Assembly (NCBI RefSeq): GCF_030269685.1
Contig: NZ_BSTT01000007.1
Coordinates: forward strand, 62,001 to 126,000
Direction of reading: 5' to 3'
Source of the DNA: Actinomycetospora sp. NBRC 106378
Lineage (GTDB): Bacteria; Actinomycetota; Actinomycetes; Mycobacteriales; Pseudonocardiaceae
DNA length: 64,000 nt
The notes under the pieces were generated by a model. That model ran no database searches and was not told the origin of the DNA. It saw only the letters and a program-made list of their open reading frames with translations. The position numbers were made by a program, and so were the translations under genes. Shown here piece after piece: positions 30,747 through 39,679 of the stretch (the first letter of the stretch is position 1; every line of letters starts with the position of its first letter).

Positions 30747-31696
30747 GGCACCAGGACGATCCGGCCGAACACCTCGCCCGCGTCCATCCGCCGGTGGGCC
30801 TCCACGGCGTCGGCGAGCGGGAGGACGTCGTGCACCACGGTGGTCAGCTCTCCGCGGGCGGCCGCCGCGAACTGGTCGTCCCGGACGGCGTGCTGCCGGT
30901 CGCGGGGGACCGTGTCGGCGCTGAAGGTGCCGATCGAGACGGACCGCCGGAAGTTCGCGAACAGGCGCGACCCGAGGTCCGCGGGCGGCATGCCGGCGAC
31001 CACCCCGACCACGACCAGGCGCCCGTTCGGTGCGAGGCGGTCGACGAAGGACGGGAGGTCGGCCCCGCCGATGACGTCGACCACGACGTCGAACTCGGCG
31101 GGCCCACCGACCCCGGCGCGGTCGAGGACGTCGGTGGCTCCGAGCGCGCGGAGCCGCTCCCCCCGTCCGGCCGACGACGTCGTCACGGCGACGGCACCCG
31201 CGCCCGCCCGGCGCGCCAGCTGCACCGTCGCGATCCCGATGCTCCCGGCGGCACCCCGGACGAGCACCGACTCCCCCGCGGCGAGGTGGGCCTGCGCGAG
31301 CGCGAAGTGGGCGACCACGCCCGAGTTCCCGAGGGTCACCGCCGCAGCGCCGTCCAGCCCCTTCGGCAGGACGGCCAGGTCCCGCGCGTCCGCGACGGCC
31401 TGCTCGGCGTAGGCCCCGCCGGTCCCGGTGAAGGCCCACACGCGCCGGCCGACCCAGCCCGGGTCGACGCCCTCGCCCGCCGCCGTGACCGTCCCCGCGA
31501 CCTCGGCGCCGGGGACGAACCCCGTCGGGAACCCGTACCCGCCGAGGGTGCCGCGACGGATCACGGCGTCGACCCCACCGACGCCGATCGCCTCGGCCGC
31601 CACCACCACCTGCCCGGCCCCCGGGACCGGCTCGGGGCGGTCCACCACCACCAGCCCCTCGGCGGGCCCGAACGTCCCGATCTCGACCGTCTGCAC
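30743..31696 (-). CDS. MDR-family quinone oxidoreductase
   Basis: A 317-residue zinc-independent medium-chain dehydrogenase. PGAEVAGTVTAAGEGVDPGW and the NADPH-binding VRGAAGSIGIATVQLARRAG (about residue 145) define the family. VVDVIGGADLPSFVDRLAPN and a C-terminal GEVFGRIVLVP complete the fold. No structural zinc cysteines are present. It is divergent from a TetR regulator, 32 bp away, which probably represses it. Likely substrates are quinones or enones. Confidence 0.88.
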   Translation of the reverse strand: MQTVEIGTFGPAEGLVVVDRPEPVPGAGQVVVAAEAIGVGGVDAVIRRGTLGGYGFPTGFVPGAEVAGTVTAAGEGVDPGWVGRRVWAFTGTGGAYAEQAVADARDLAVLPKGLDGAAAVTLGNSGVVAHFALAQAHLAAGESVLVRGAAGSIGIATVQLARRAGAGAVAVTTSSAGRGERLRALGATDVLDRAGVGGPAEFDVVVDVIGGADLPSFVDRLAPNGRLVVVGVVAGMPPADLGSRLFANFRRSVSIGTFSADTVPRDRQHAVRDDQFAAAARGELTTVVHDVLPLADAVEAHRRMDAGEVFGRIVLVP

Positions 31697-31728
31697 GGCG
31701 CCGGACGCTCACGGACGGAGGCGTCCGG

Positions 31729-32319
31729 TTGACTCAGGTGAGAGTCGTGGGCGAGCAGATGACCCGGATCCGGCGCAGCGACGCCGTGGAGAACCGCGCC
31801 CGCCGGCTCGACGCGGCCCGCGTCCTGTTCGCCCGCGACGGGCTCGACGTGCCGATGCGGGAGGTCGCCCGGCACGCCGGTGTCGGCCCGGCCACGCTCT
31901 ACCGGCACTTCCCGACGAAGCAGGACCTCGCCGCGGACGCGTTCGCGGCCGAGATGCAGGTCTGCCGCGCCGCGGTCGACGAGGGCCTCGCCGCCCCGTC
32001 CGCGTGGGAGGGCCTGCGCCGGATGATCGACCGGCTGTGCGTCCTGCACGCCCGCAACCGCGGCTTCACCGAGGCCTTCCTGACGACCTTCCCCGACGCC
32101 GTCGACCTCTCCACCGAACGACGGGTCGCGCTGGACGGGGTCGCCCGCCTCGTCCGGCGGGCGCAGGCCGAGGGGAATCTGCGCCGGGACTTCCGCCCGG
32201 ACGACCTCGTCCTCACCCTCCTGGCGACGCGCGGGCTCGACGGCCTGCCCGAGGCGGACCGCCCGGCGGCGGCCCGGCGGCTCGCCGCGCTCCTCGTCGA
32301 GGGGCTGCGCGCGGGGTGA
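31729..32319 (+). CDS. TetR-family transcriptional regulator
   Basis: A 196-residue TetR protein. The HTH is ARRLDAARVLFARDGLDVPM followed by ARHAGVGPATLYRHFPTKQD (about residues 25-70). The C-terminal ligand domain is short and Arg/Leu-rich. The TTG start at 31729 is supported by GGAGG seven bases upstream; GTG 31738 and ATG 31759 are alternatives. It is divergent from the MDR oxidoreductase and probably regulates it. Its stop lies 15 bp before the stop of the convergent propeller gene. Confidence 0.87.
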   Translation: MTQVRVVGEQMTRIRRSDAVENRARRLDAARVLFARDGLDVPMREVARHAGVGPATLYRHFPTKQDLAADAFAAEMQVCRAAVDEGLAAPSAWEGLRRMIDRLCVLHARNRGFTEAFLTTFPDAVDLSTERRVALDGVARLVRRAQAEGNLRRDFRPDDLVLTLLATRGLDGLPEADRPAAARRLAALLVEGLRAG

Positions 32320-32334
32320 GATCGGTGCGAGGAC

Positions 32335-33876
32335 CTAGCACCCGACGCGCAGGACGCCCCCGGTCCCGGTCAGCCCGACCACCAGCCCGCCGTCGTGCAC
32401 GGCCAACGCCGCGTACGGCGCGGGCCGCTGCGCGAGCGACCCGGTGCCCGACCCGTGCGCGGGCACGTGGGGCGGCAGCGTCGCCAGCGGGAGGTTCCCG
32501 ACGACGGGTGTGCTCGTCCGGGTGCGCGGGTCCACCCGCGTGAGCCGACCCGCGGCCGCCTCGACCACGACGAGCGCACCGCGATGGGCCACCAGACCCT
32601 CGGGCCGCGCGAGTCCGGCGGCCACCACGAGACCGTCCGAGAGCCGCACGACCTGGCCGCGGCCCGCGTCGGTCACCCACACCTCGCCGTCGGCCGCGGC
32701 GAGGTCGACCAGGCGGTCGAACCCCGACGCGACGGGGTCGATCTCGCCGGCGCGGCCGACGCGCACCACGCGGTCGACCCCCGACTCCGCGACCAGCACC
32801 TCTCCCCCGGCCGCCACCAGCCCGCACGGCCGGTCCAAGCCGCGCGCCACCCGGTGCCACCGGCCGCCGACGGTCCCGCACCGCAGCTCGCCCGCCTCGG
32901 TGGTGACGAGCAGCTCGCCGTGCATCGCCGCCAGCCCCCGCAACCCGTGGGCCCCGACCTCGTGGGCGCACACGGCACCGTCGACCAGCTCGGCCAGCGT
33001 GTGGTGGTCCGCCGCCACGATCCGGCCGCCCACCGACGCCAGGCCGAACGGACCGCACAGGCCCGGCGGGAGGACCTGCCGTCGGGACCCGCCGGGCGCG
33101 AGCGCCACCAGCCCGCCGGTGAAGGCACCGGTGACGTACCAGGTGCCGTCCGGGCCGACCGCGAGGTTGTCCGCCCCGCGCACGCCGGTCGACACCGGGT
33201 CACGCCCGTCCACCAGCACCGACCCGTCCGCGTTCGACAGCACCAGCATCCGGCCCCCCGCGTCGAACCGGACCGCCACGGGCCGGTCGAGGCCGTCGAG
33301 CAGCCGCTCGGGCTCCCCGCCGTCGGGATCGACCGCCCACACCTCGCCGCCCGACAGGTGCGGGTACACGAGCCGCCCGTCGGGACCGACGGCCATCGCG
33401 TTGCCCAGGGCGAGCCCGGCCGCCAGCTCGTGCCACCGGCCGTCGGGAAGGATCTCCAGCAGCCGACCGTCGGGCGCGAGTTCGTTGACGAACAGGCGCC
33501 CCCGCCACGTGGCGATCCCGTCCGGTGCGACGATCCCGTCGGTGACCAGCGACAGCGTCCCGTCCGGCGTCCGCCGCCAGACCAGGCCGGGCGGGAGGTC
33601 GACGACGTAGCAGGACCCGTCGTCGGCGAAGGCGAGGTCGTCCGGCGCGGTCAGCGGTCCCTCCGACCCGAGCACGGGCTCGAGCGAGCCGGTCGCGAGG
33701 TCGAGCGCGGACACGGTGCCACCGAGGAACTGCGCGATCCACAGCCGGCCGTCCGGGGCGAACGCGAGGCCGTTGGAGGCGTGCAGCGGGTTCGGCTCCA
33801 CGAGCGCGGAGACGACGACGCCGGGCGCGAGCGGCTCGGGCGTCCCGCCGACGCCGTGGAACGGGCGGGCCGTCAT
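32335..33876 (-). CDS. SMP-30/lactonase-like beta-propeller protein
   Basis: A 513-residue protein made of many NHL/SMP-30-type repeats. Examples are ASNGLAFAPDGRLWIAQF, APDDLAFADDGSCYVVDLPP and ADNLAVGPDGTWYVTGAFTG. It is roughly twice as long as a single gluconolactonase (about 300 residues), so it may contain two propellers. Asn and Asp residues of the N-G-L and D-D-L patterns could bind the catalytic Ca(II) or Zn(II). No signal peptide is seen. The ATG overlaps the monooxygenase stop (ATGA), so it is coupled to the Baeyer-Villiger enzyme and may hydrolyse the lactone or ester it makes. Confidence 0.78.
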   Translation of the reverse strand: MTARPFHGVGGTPEPLAPGVVVSALVEPNPLHASNGLAFAPDGRLWIAQFLGGTVSALDLATGSLEPVLGSEGPLTAPDDLAFADDGSCYVVDLPPGLVWRRTPDGTLSLVTDGIVAPDGIATWRGRLFVNELAPDGRLLEILPDGRWHELAAGLALGNAMAVGPDGRLVYPHLSGGEVWAVDPDGGEPERLLDGLDRPVAVRFDAGGRMLVLSNADGSVLVDGRDPVSTGVRGADNLAVGPDGTWYVTGAFTGGLVALAPGGSRRQVLPPGLCGPFGLASVGGRIVAADHHTLAELVDGAVCAHEVGAHGLRGLAAMHGELLVTTEAGELRCGTVGGRWHRVARGLDRPCGLVAAGGEVLVAESGVDRVVRVGRAGEIDPVASGFDRLVDLAAADGEVWVTDAGRGQVVRLSDGLVVAAGLARPEGLVAHRGALVVVEAAAGRLTRVDPRTRTSTPVVGNLPLATLPPHVPAHGSGTGSLAQRPAPYAALAVHDGGLVVGLTGTGGVLRVGC

Positions 33877-35642
33877 CGGGCCGTGAACACCTCCTCGCGG
33901 TCGCCGTGCGCACGCCACTCGGCGAGCACCGCGTGGAACTCGACGGGGCCGCCGCCGAACTGCTCGGACCGGCGTCGCGGCCGCCCCTCGCCGTTGTAGT
34001 ACCCGGGCGTGCAGGCGGCCTGGAACACCTGCAGGTCCACCGCCCGCTCGCGGATCGTCGCCACCCAGCGGTCCTCGGCGGCGGCGCTCGGCTCCACCAG
34101 CACGTCGCCGCGGGCCTCGGCCTCCGCGACCACCCCGGCAACGTGCTCGGCCTGCACCTCGAGGACGTGCGCGAAGTTGGGCGAGGCGGCGTTCTGGGTC
34201 GAACCGAGGTGGAACAGGTTCGGGAAGCCGCGGCTGACCCAGCCGTGCAACGTGCGCAGCCCGTCGGCCCAGTACTCGGCCAGCGGCAGCCCGCCGCGCC
34301 CGCGGATGTCGGCGCCCGCCCGCGTCGCGGGGTCCACGCCGAGCTCGAAGCCGGTGGCCAGCACGATCGTGTCGACGGGGTACTCGACGCCGTCGACGAC
34401 GATCCCGTCGGCGGTCACGCGCTCGACGCCGGCGCCGCGGGTGTCGAGCAGCGTGACGTCGGGCCGGTTGAACGCCTGCAGGTAGCGGTCGGAGAACGTC
34501 GGGCGCTTGCACATCTGGCGGTACCAGGGCTTGAGCGCCGCAGCGACCGTCGGGTCGACGACGAGGTCGTCCACCCGCGCCCGGATCTCGGTCATCTTCT
34601 CGGCGTCCGCCAGCTCGGTCGCCAGCGCGGGTTCCTCCTCGCCCCGTGCCCGACGACGGCTGCCCCGCACCGGGGCGGTGTCGGTCCAGCGGTCGTCGAC
34701 GAGGTCGACGTCGGCGTGCCGCCCGTCGACCAGGTCGAGGAAGTTCTCCCGTCGCGCGCGCTGCCAGCCGGGTTCGAGGGAGTCCCACCAGGCCGGGTCG
34801 GTCGGCCGGTCGCCGCGCTCGTCGACGGTGGACGGCGTGCGCTGCACGACGTACAGGTGCCGCGCACCCTCGGCCAGGTGCGGGACCGCCTGGATCGCCG
34901 TGGCCCCGGTGCCGATGACGGCGACCCGACGGTCGGCGAGCCGGTCGAGGCCGCCGTCGGGACCCCCGCCGGTGTGGGCGTAGTCCCAGCGGCTGGTGTG
35001 GAAGGTGTGGCCGCGGAAGTCGGCGAGGCCGGGGATGCCGGGCAGCTTCGGCCGGTTGAACGGGCCGCTGGAGACGACGACGTAGCGGGCCGCGACGACG
35101 TCGCCGTGGTCGGTGCGGACGGTCCAACGGGCGGCGTCGTCGTCCCAGCGCAGGCTCGTGACCTCGGTGCGCAGGAGCGCGTCGCGGTACAGGTCGAACC
35201 GTCGGCCGATGGCCCGGGCGTGCTGACGGATCTCCTCGCCCGGCGCATACTTGCGGGTCGGCATCACCCCGACCTCCTCGAGCAGCGGCAGGTAGATGTA
35301 GGACTCCACGTCACAGGCCACGCCCGGGTAGCGGTTCCAGTACCAGGTGCCGCCGAGGTCACCCGCGGCGTCGACGATCCGGATCCGCTCGAGCCCGGCG
35401 TCGCGCAGGCGGGCCGCCGCGACCAGGCCGCCGAACCCGCCGCCGACCACCAGGGCGTCCACCGCGTCGTCCACCGGGTCGCGCCGGTCCTCGCCGGAGG
35501 TCCAGGGGTCGCCGGCGCCGCGTCGGTCGGCCAGCGGGGTGTACTGGTCGTCGCCGTCGGGGCGCAGACGGCGGTCCCGCTCGGCCCGGTACCGGGCGCG
35601 CAGGGCTTCCAGGTCGATCCGCTGCTCCGGGTGCACCGTCAC
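33873..35642 (-). CDS. Baeyer-Villiger monooxygenase (flavin-dependent)
   Basis: A 589-residue FAD/NADPH enzyme. The first Rossmann motif is VVGGGFGG (about residues 66-72), the second IGTGATA (243-249). The Baeyer-Villiger fingerprint F-x-G-x-x-x-H-x-x-x-W appears as FRGHTFHTSRWDY (209-221). LATGFE is the late flavin-binding block. It inserts oxygen next to a ketone to form an ester or lactone. The N-terminal region before the Rossmann fold (about 60 residues) fits the cyclopentadecanone or phenylacetone type. GTG 35642 follows AAGGAG at 5 bases. It forms an operon with the propeller gene and is divergent from a mycofactocin-type SDR. Confidence 0.93.
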   Translation of the reverse strand: MTVHPEQRIDLEALRARYRAERDRRLRPDGDDQYTPLADRRGAGDPWTSGEDRRDPVDDAVDALVVGGGFGGLVAAARLRDAGLERIRIVDAAGDLGGTWYWNRYPGVACDVESYIYLPLLEEVGVMPTRKYAPGEEIRQHARAIGRRFDLYRDALLRTEVTSLRWDDDAARWTVRTDHGDVVAARYVVVSSGPFNRPKLPGIPGLADFRGHTFHTSRWDYAHTGGGPDGGLDRLADRRVAVIGTGATAIQAVPHLAEGARHLYVVQRTPSTVDERGDRPTDPAWWDSLEPGWQRARRENFLDLVDGRHADVDLVDDRWTDTAPVRGSRRRARGEEEPALATELADAEKMTEIRARVDDLVVDPTVAAALKPWYRQMCKRPTFSDRYLQAFNRPDVTLLDTRGAGVERVTADGIVVDGVEYPVDTIVLATGFELGVDPATRAGADIRGRGGLPLAEYWADGLRTLHGWVSRGFPNLFHLGSTQNAASPNFAHVLEVQAEHVAGVVAEAEARGDVLVEPSAAAEDRWVATIRERAVDLQVFQAACTPGYYNGEGRPRRRSEQFGGGPVEFHAVLAEWRAHGDREEVFTAR

Positions 35643-35678
35643 GGTTGCTCCTTCCGCTCGGGTCGTCCCACGGTATCT

Positions 35679-35702
35679 TTTGTGGCAGTAGGCGCCATCA
35701 AA
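35679..35702. promoter_or_regulatory. Candidate operator between BVMO and SDR
   Basis: TTTGTGGC (35679-35686) and GCCATCAAA (35694-35702) form an inverted repeat with one extra base in the right arm. It lies midway in the 93-bp divergent promoter and is more AT-rich than its surroundings. No regulator gene is adjacent. Confidence 0.35.
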
Positions 35703-35735
35703 TGAGGAATCGGCCACAGCCGAAGGGACGGGCAC

Positions 35736-36551
35736 ATGAGCGGACGGGTCGAGGGAAAGGTCGCGCTGGTCACCGGCGCTGCCCGCGGGCAGGGGCGGGC
35801 GGATGCGGTCCGGCTCGCCGAGGAGGGGGCCGACGTGATCGTCGTCGACGTCTGCGGGCCGCTGCCCGGGGTCGACTACGCCGCGGCGACGCCGGGCGAG
35901 CTCGACGAGACCGTGGCCCTGGTGGAGAAGACCGGGCGGCGGGCGGTCGCGGGCCGGGTCGACGTCCGCGACCTCGACGGGCTGCGCACCCTGGTCGACG
36001 ACGCCGTGGCGCGGTTGGGGCGGCTCGACGTCGTCGTGGCCAACGCGGGCATCTGCATCCCCCGCACCTGGCACCGGGTGACGCCGGAGATCTTCCGGGA
36101 CACCCTCGACGTCAACGTGACCGGCACCTGGAACACGATCATGGTGGGCGCACCGCACCTGGTGACGGCGGGCGGGGGCTCGGTCATCGTCATCAGCTCG
36201 GCGGCCGGCATGAAGGTGCAGCCGTACATGGTCCCGTACACCGCGAGCAAGTGGGCCGTCCGCGGCATGGCGAAGGCGTTCGCCGCCGAGCTCGCGCAGC
36301 ACTCGATCCGCGTCAACAGCGTGCACCCGACGGGCGTCCTCACCGGGATGACCGGCGAGGCGATGCAGTCCGCGCTCGGCGAGGCGATGGCCGAGAACCC
36401 CCGCCCGCGGGCGATGTTCACCAACCTGCTGCCGGTGGACGTGACGATGCCGGAGGACGTCGCGCAGACGGTGCTCTTCCTCGCCTCGGACGAGTCGCGC
36501 TACATCACGGCGCACGAGCTGGCGCCCGACGCGGGGGTCACCGAGTTCTAG
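35736..36551 (+). CDS. Mycofactocin-coupled SDR family oxidoreductase
   Basis: A 271-residue short-chain dehydrogenase. The cofactor motif is G14AARGQG20 and the catalytic residues are Ser154/155, Tyr168 and Lys172 (YTASK). Residues about 41-70 (CGPLPGVDYAAATPGELDET) form an insertion after the second strand. That insertion and the GAARGQGRADAVRLAEEGAD start are typical of carveol-dehydrogenase-like SDRs, whose NAD is held tightly and recycled by mycofactocin. It would oxidise a secondary alcohol to the ketone used by the divergent monooxygenase. No mycofactocin biosynthesis gene is in the window. Confidence 0.88.
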   Translation: MSGRVEGKVALVTGAARGQGRADAVRLAEEGADVIVVDVCGPLPGVDYAAATPGELDETVALVEKTGRRAVAGRVDVRDLDGLRTLVDDAVARLGRLDVVVANAGICIPRTWHRVTPEIFRDTLDVNVTGTWNTIMVGAPHLVTAGGGSVIVISSAAGMKVQPYMVPYTASKWAVRGMAKAFAAELAQHSIRVNSVHPTGVLTGMTGEAMQSALGEAMAENPRPRAMFTNLLPVDVTMPEDVAQTVLFLASDESRYITAHELAPDAGVTEF

Positions 36552-36569
36552 CGCCTCCGGTCACGCGAA

Positions 36570-36650
36570 GTGATCCCGCCTCCCGGACCACCGCGGGGAA
36601 CCGGTGCGAGCGGCATCGGTTCCCCGGCACGGTCCGCGGAGACGGGTCAC
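36570..36650. terminator. Long imperfect hairpin between convergent SDR and WS/DGAT
   Basis: An approximately 80-bp structure whose left arm begins GTGATCCCGCCTCCC and right arm ends GACGGGTCAC. The inner stem pairs GGGGAACCGGTGC with GCATCGGTTCCCC around GAGCG. Several mismatches interrupt the outer stem. It lies between stops at 36551 and 36669, so it likely terminates both genes. Confidence 0.65.
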
Positions 36651-36668
36651 CCGCCGTCACCGCGTCGC

Positions 36669-38015
36669 TCACAGAGCGCGCAGCTCCTCGTCCAACGCCT
36701 CCGCGAACCGGTCGAGGCCCTCCTGCCCGCCGATGAGCCCGAGGTCGGCGTCGATGCCCAGCCGCACGCGGCCCGCGTAGGACAGCACGGAGACGCCGAG
36801 TCCGAGCCGCGCGGAGCACGGCACCCAGAACATGACGTCCCGGACGTGCACCGACCCGAGGGTGAGCTCCTCCAGCGGTCCCGGCACGTTCGAGATGATC
36901 AGCGAGCCGGCCCGGGCGTAGCGCGCGACCAGCTTCTGGGTGTGCGACGGCGTCCCCAACCCGGCCGCCGCGATCCCGGTGAAGCTCGCCAGCGCCTGGT
37001 TCGTGCGCTTGATCGTCGCCATCGACCGGTGCATCCGCTCGATGCGCCGACCGCGGTCCGGCTCGTCGGTGGGCAGCGGCGGCAGGACCAGCCCGAACTC
37101 GTTGCCGAGCTCGGCGGAGATCGGCCGGTCCAACGGTCGCAGGTTGGTCGGCATCACCGCGCGCAGCCGGGGCACGTCCTCACCGAGGTACGTCCGCAGG
37201 GCCCCGGCGATCGCCGCGCACAGGACGTCGTTGACGCTGCCGCCCGCAGCCTTCCCGGCCGCCTTCACGACGTCGAGCTCCAGGTCCCGGGTCCACCGGG
37301 CCCCCTTCGCGACGCCGGGCCGCCCCTGCAGCGGGGAGGGCTTCTCCCGGGGCGGGCTCGCGAGCAGCCACGCCGAGTTCTTGATCGCCCGGCCGGTGGC
37401 GCCGAGCTCCGCGGCCCCCTCGGGCGTCCCCGAGCGCCGGACCGTCGCCCAGAGCGCGGACGCCCGGTCCCGGACCTCGCGGCGGAAGAGCCGGACGTCG
37501 TGAACCGGCTGCGCCCCGCGCGGCGGCTCGACGTAGGCGGCCGGCGTGCGCGGGTCGGACACCGGGTCGGCCAGGGCGTGGAACAGGTGGTTGAGCGCCA
37601 CCCCGTCGGCGAGACCGTGGTGGATCGCGACGTGCACGGCGGTGCCGTCGTAGCCGGTGATCGCCTCCACGCGCCACCAGGGCCGGTCGGCGGGCAGCGG
37701 CGTCGACATCAGCTCGCCGATCCGCCGGGCCAGCGTCCGGTCGTCCCCCGGCGCCGCGAGGGCCATCGTCGTGACGTGCACGGAGAGGTCCGGCGGCGCG
37801 TCCACCCACCGGGCGGGGCCGATCGGGCCGGTCGGCCAGGTGGGGCGTTGCCGGAACCCCGGGTAGACGTCGACCCACCGTTCCCGGATCCGCGCCCGCA
37901 GCTCGTCGAGATCGACCGGGCCGTCACAGAACAACAGCCCGTGCACGACCATCCGGTTGGTCTCCTGCTCGAGCTGCAGCCACGCGGTGTCGATGCCGGA
38001 CGCCCAGCGGTCCAT
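36669..38015 (-). CDS. Wax ester synthase/diacylglycerol acyltransferase (WS/DGAT)
   Basis: A 448-residue acyltransferase. The catalytic motif is H132-H133-G-L-A-D137-G138 in VHVAIHHGLADGVAL. The N-terminal start MDRWASGIDTAWLQLEQETN and a later NDVLCAAIAGALRTYL and SLIISNVPGP match the family. It transfers acyl groups from acyl-CoA to fatty alcohols or diacylglycerol for storage lipids. GAGGAG six bases upstream supports ATG 38015. Its 5' end is divergent from the BtuF-like gene, with 82 bp between them. Confidence 0.92.
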   Translation of the reverse strand: MDRWASGIDTAWLQLEQETNRMVVHGLLFCDGPVDLDELRARIRERWVDVYPGFRQRPTWPTGPIGPARWVDAPPDLSVHVTTMALAAPGDDRTLARRIGELMSTPLPADRPWWRVEAITGYDGTAVHVAIHHGLADGVALNHLFHALADPVSDPRTPAAYVEPPRGAQPVHDVRLFRREVRDRASALWATVRRSGTPEGAAELGATGRAIKNSAWLLASPPREKPSPLQGRPGVAKGARWTRDLELDVVKAAGKAAGGSVNDVLCAAIAGALRTYLGEDVPRLRAVMPTNLRPLDRPISAELGNEFGLVLPPLPTDEPDRGRRIERMHRSMATIKRTNQALASFTGIAAAGLGTPSHTQKLVARYARAGSLIISNVPGPLEELTLGSVHVRDVMFWVPCSARLGLGVSVLSYAGRVRLGIDADLGLIGGQEGLDRFAEALDEELRAL

Positions 38016-38097
38016 CACGTCTCCTCGCCAGTGTGAGGTACGCACGGTACCGGGTGAGCGACGCCACCGCGCGGGGGCACCCGGCAGACTGGTGACC

Positions 38098-38895
38098 ATG
38101 AGCGCCACGCCGATCGACGACCAGGGGACGACCGTGGAGGTGCCGGCCACGGTGCGCCGGGTGGTCAGCCTCGTCCCCTCCCTCACCGAGGCGATCGGCG
38201 TCTCCGACCCGCACCTGCTCGTCGGCGTCACCGACTGGTGCACCCACCCGACCGACCTCGACGAGCAGGTCGTGACCCCGCCCCAGCGCATCCGTGGGAC
38301 GAAGAACCCCGACCTCGACGCGATCGTCGCCCTCGCGCCCGACCTCGTCGTCGCGAACGACGAGGAGAACAAGCCCGAGCACATCGCGGAGCTGCGCGAG
38401 CGCGGGATCGCCGTGTACGTGACCGACGTCCGCACCGTCGACGGCGCGTTCTCCAGCCTCGACGGGATGCTCGCCGCCTGCGGCCTGGAGCGTCCGGCGT
38501 GGCTGGAGGGGGCGGAGAAGGCCTGGTCGGAGATCGAGCGGGTTCCCGACGACGAGCGGCGCAGCGCGGTCGTGCCGATCTGGCGCAGGCCGTGGATGGC
38601 GGTCGGCTGCGACACGTTCGCGGGGGCGCTGCTCGATCGGCTCGGCGTCGACAACGTCCTCGCCGACGGCGGGCCGGGCGCGGAGCGCTACCCGCGCTTC
38701 GACCCGACCGACCTCCCGGCCCACGACCTCGTGGTCCTGCCCGACGAGCCCTACCGGTTCACCGCCGACGACGGTCCGGAGGCGTTCGACGCGCCCGCCG
38801 CGCTGGTCAGCGGGCGGCTGCTGACCTGGTACGGGCCGAGCCTGCTCGAGGCGGCGACCACGCTGCCCGGGGCGCTCCGCGTGCCTACGACGTGA
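38098..38895 (+). CDS. BtuF-like helical-backbone metal/cobalamin-binding protein without signal peptide
   Basis: A 265-residue periplasmic-binding-protein-like protein. VSLVPSLTEAIGVSDPHLLV and GVTDWCTHP, then GTKNPDLDAIVALAPDLVVA match the cobalamin-binding (BtuF) branch. These proteins are normally lipoproteins delivering ligands to an ABC transporter. Here the protein starts MSATPIDDQGTTVEVPATVR with no signal sequence or lipobox, and no permease or ATPase is adjacent. It may act inside the cell or be exported by another route. The adjacent SDR gene is convergent and overlaps by 11 bp. Confidence 0.82.
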   Translation: MSATPIDDQGTTVEVPATVRRVVSLVPSLTEAIGVSDPHLLVGVTDWCTHPTDLDEQVVTPPQRIRGTKNPDLDAIVALAPDLVVANDEENKPEHIAELRERGIAVYVTDVRTVDGAFSSLDGMLAACGLERPAWLEGAEKAWSEIERVPDDERRSAVVPIWRRPWMAVGCDTFAGALLDRLGVDNVLADGGPGAERYPRFDPTDLPAHDLVVLPDEPYRFTADDGPEAFDAPAALVSGRLLTWYGPSLLEAATTLPGALRVPTT

Positions 38896-39646
38896 GCAGC
38901 CCGCCCTCGACCGGCAGCGTGATGCCGGTGCAGTAGGACCCGGCGTCGGAGACCAGGAAGATCAGCGCCGCCGCGAGCTCCTCGGGGTCGCCGATGCGGC
39001 GGGCGAGGATGCGCGGGAGCTGGGAGTCCAGGTAGCCGTCCTGGTAGGTGTCGGTCATCTCCGAGGTGAAGAAGCCGGGCGCGATCGCGTTGACGCGGAT
39101 GCCCTTGCGGGGCGTCCACTGCTGGGCGAGGTCGCGGGTCAGGCCGATCAGACCGGCCTTGGACGCCGAGTACGCCGCCTGCGGCAGACCCGCCGTCGTC
39201 ATGCCGAGGACCGACGAGATGTTGACGATGGAGCTGCCCTCCCCCATCACACGCGCCGCGGCCTGGGCCATCCAGTAACAACCGTTGAGGTTCACGTCGA
39301 TGACCTGCCGGAACTGCTCCGGGGTCTCCTTCGTGGCCGGCACCGCGGTGCCGATGCCCGCGTTGTTGACCAGCACGTCCACCCGCTCGAACTCCGTCAT
39401 CGCGGTGTCGATGAGCGTCTGGCAGTCGTCGGGCGAGGCCACGTCGGTGCGCACCGCGACGGCGCGGCGACCGGCCTTCTCGACGGCGGCCCGGGTCTCG
39501 TCGAGCTTGTCGATCCGGCGGGCGCCGAGCACCACGTCGGCACCCGCCTCGGCGAGGGTGCGCGCGAACACCGCGCCGAGCCCGGAGGAGGCGCCGGTGA
39601 CCACGGCGACGCGGTCGTCGAGACGGAAACGATCGAGGATGCCCAC
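38885..39646 (-). CDS. Short-chain dehydrogenase/reductase
   Basis: A classical SDR of about 253 residues. The cofactor motif is VVTGASSGLGAVFARTLAEA. NNAGIG, the catalytic Ser (NISSVLG), and Tyr/Lys (AAYSASKAGL) are all present. The C terminus AGSYCTGITLPVEGGLLTS is standard. The GTG at 39646 (MGILDRFRLDDRVA) is preferred on similarity to relatives; GTG 39655 would add three residues. It overlaps the convergent BtuF-like gene by 11 bp. Substrate unknown. Confidence 0.87.
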   Translation of the reverse strand: MGILDRFRLDDRVAVVTGASSGLGAVFARTLAEAGADVVLGARRIDKLDETRAAVEKAGRRAVAVRTDVASPDDCQTLIDTAMTEFERVDVLVNNAGIGTAVPATKETPEQFRQVIDVNLNGCYWMAQAAARVMGEGSSIVNISSVLGMTTAGLPQAAYSASKAGLIGLTRDLAQQWTPRKGIRVNAIAPGFFTSEMTDTYQDGYLDSQLPRILARRIGDPEELAAALIFLVSDAGSYCTGITLPVEGGLLTS

Positions 39647-39679
39647 GGCGGGCACCGTAGCCAGTTCCCGTCGCGGGCG

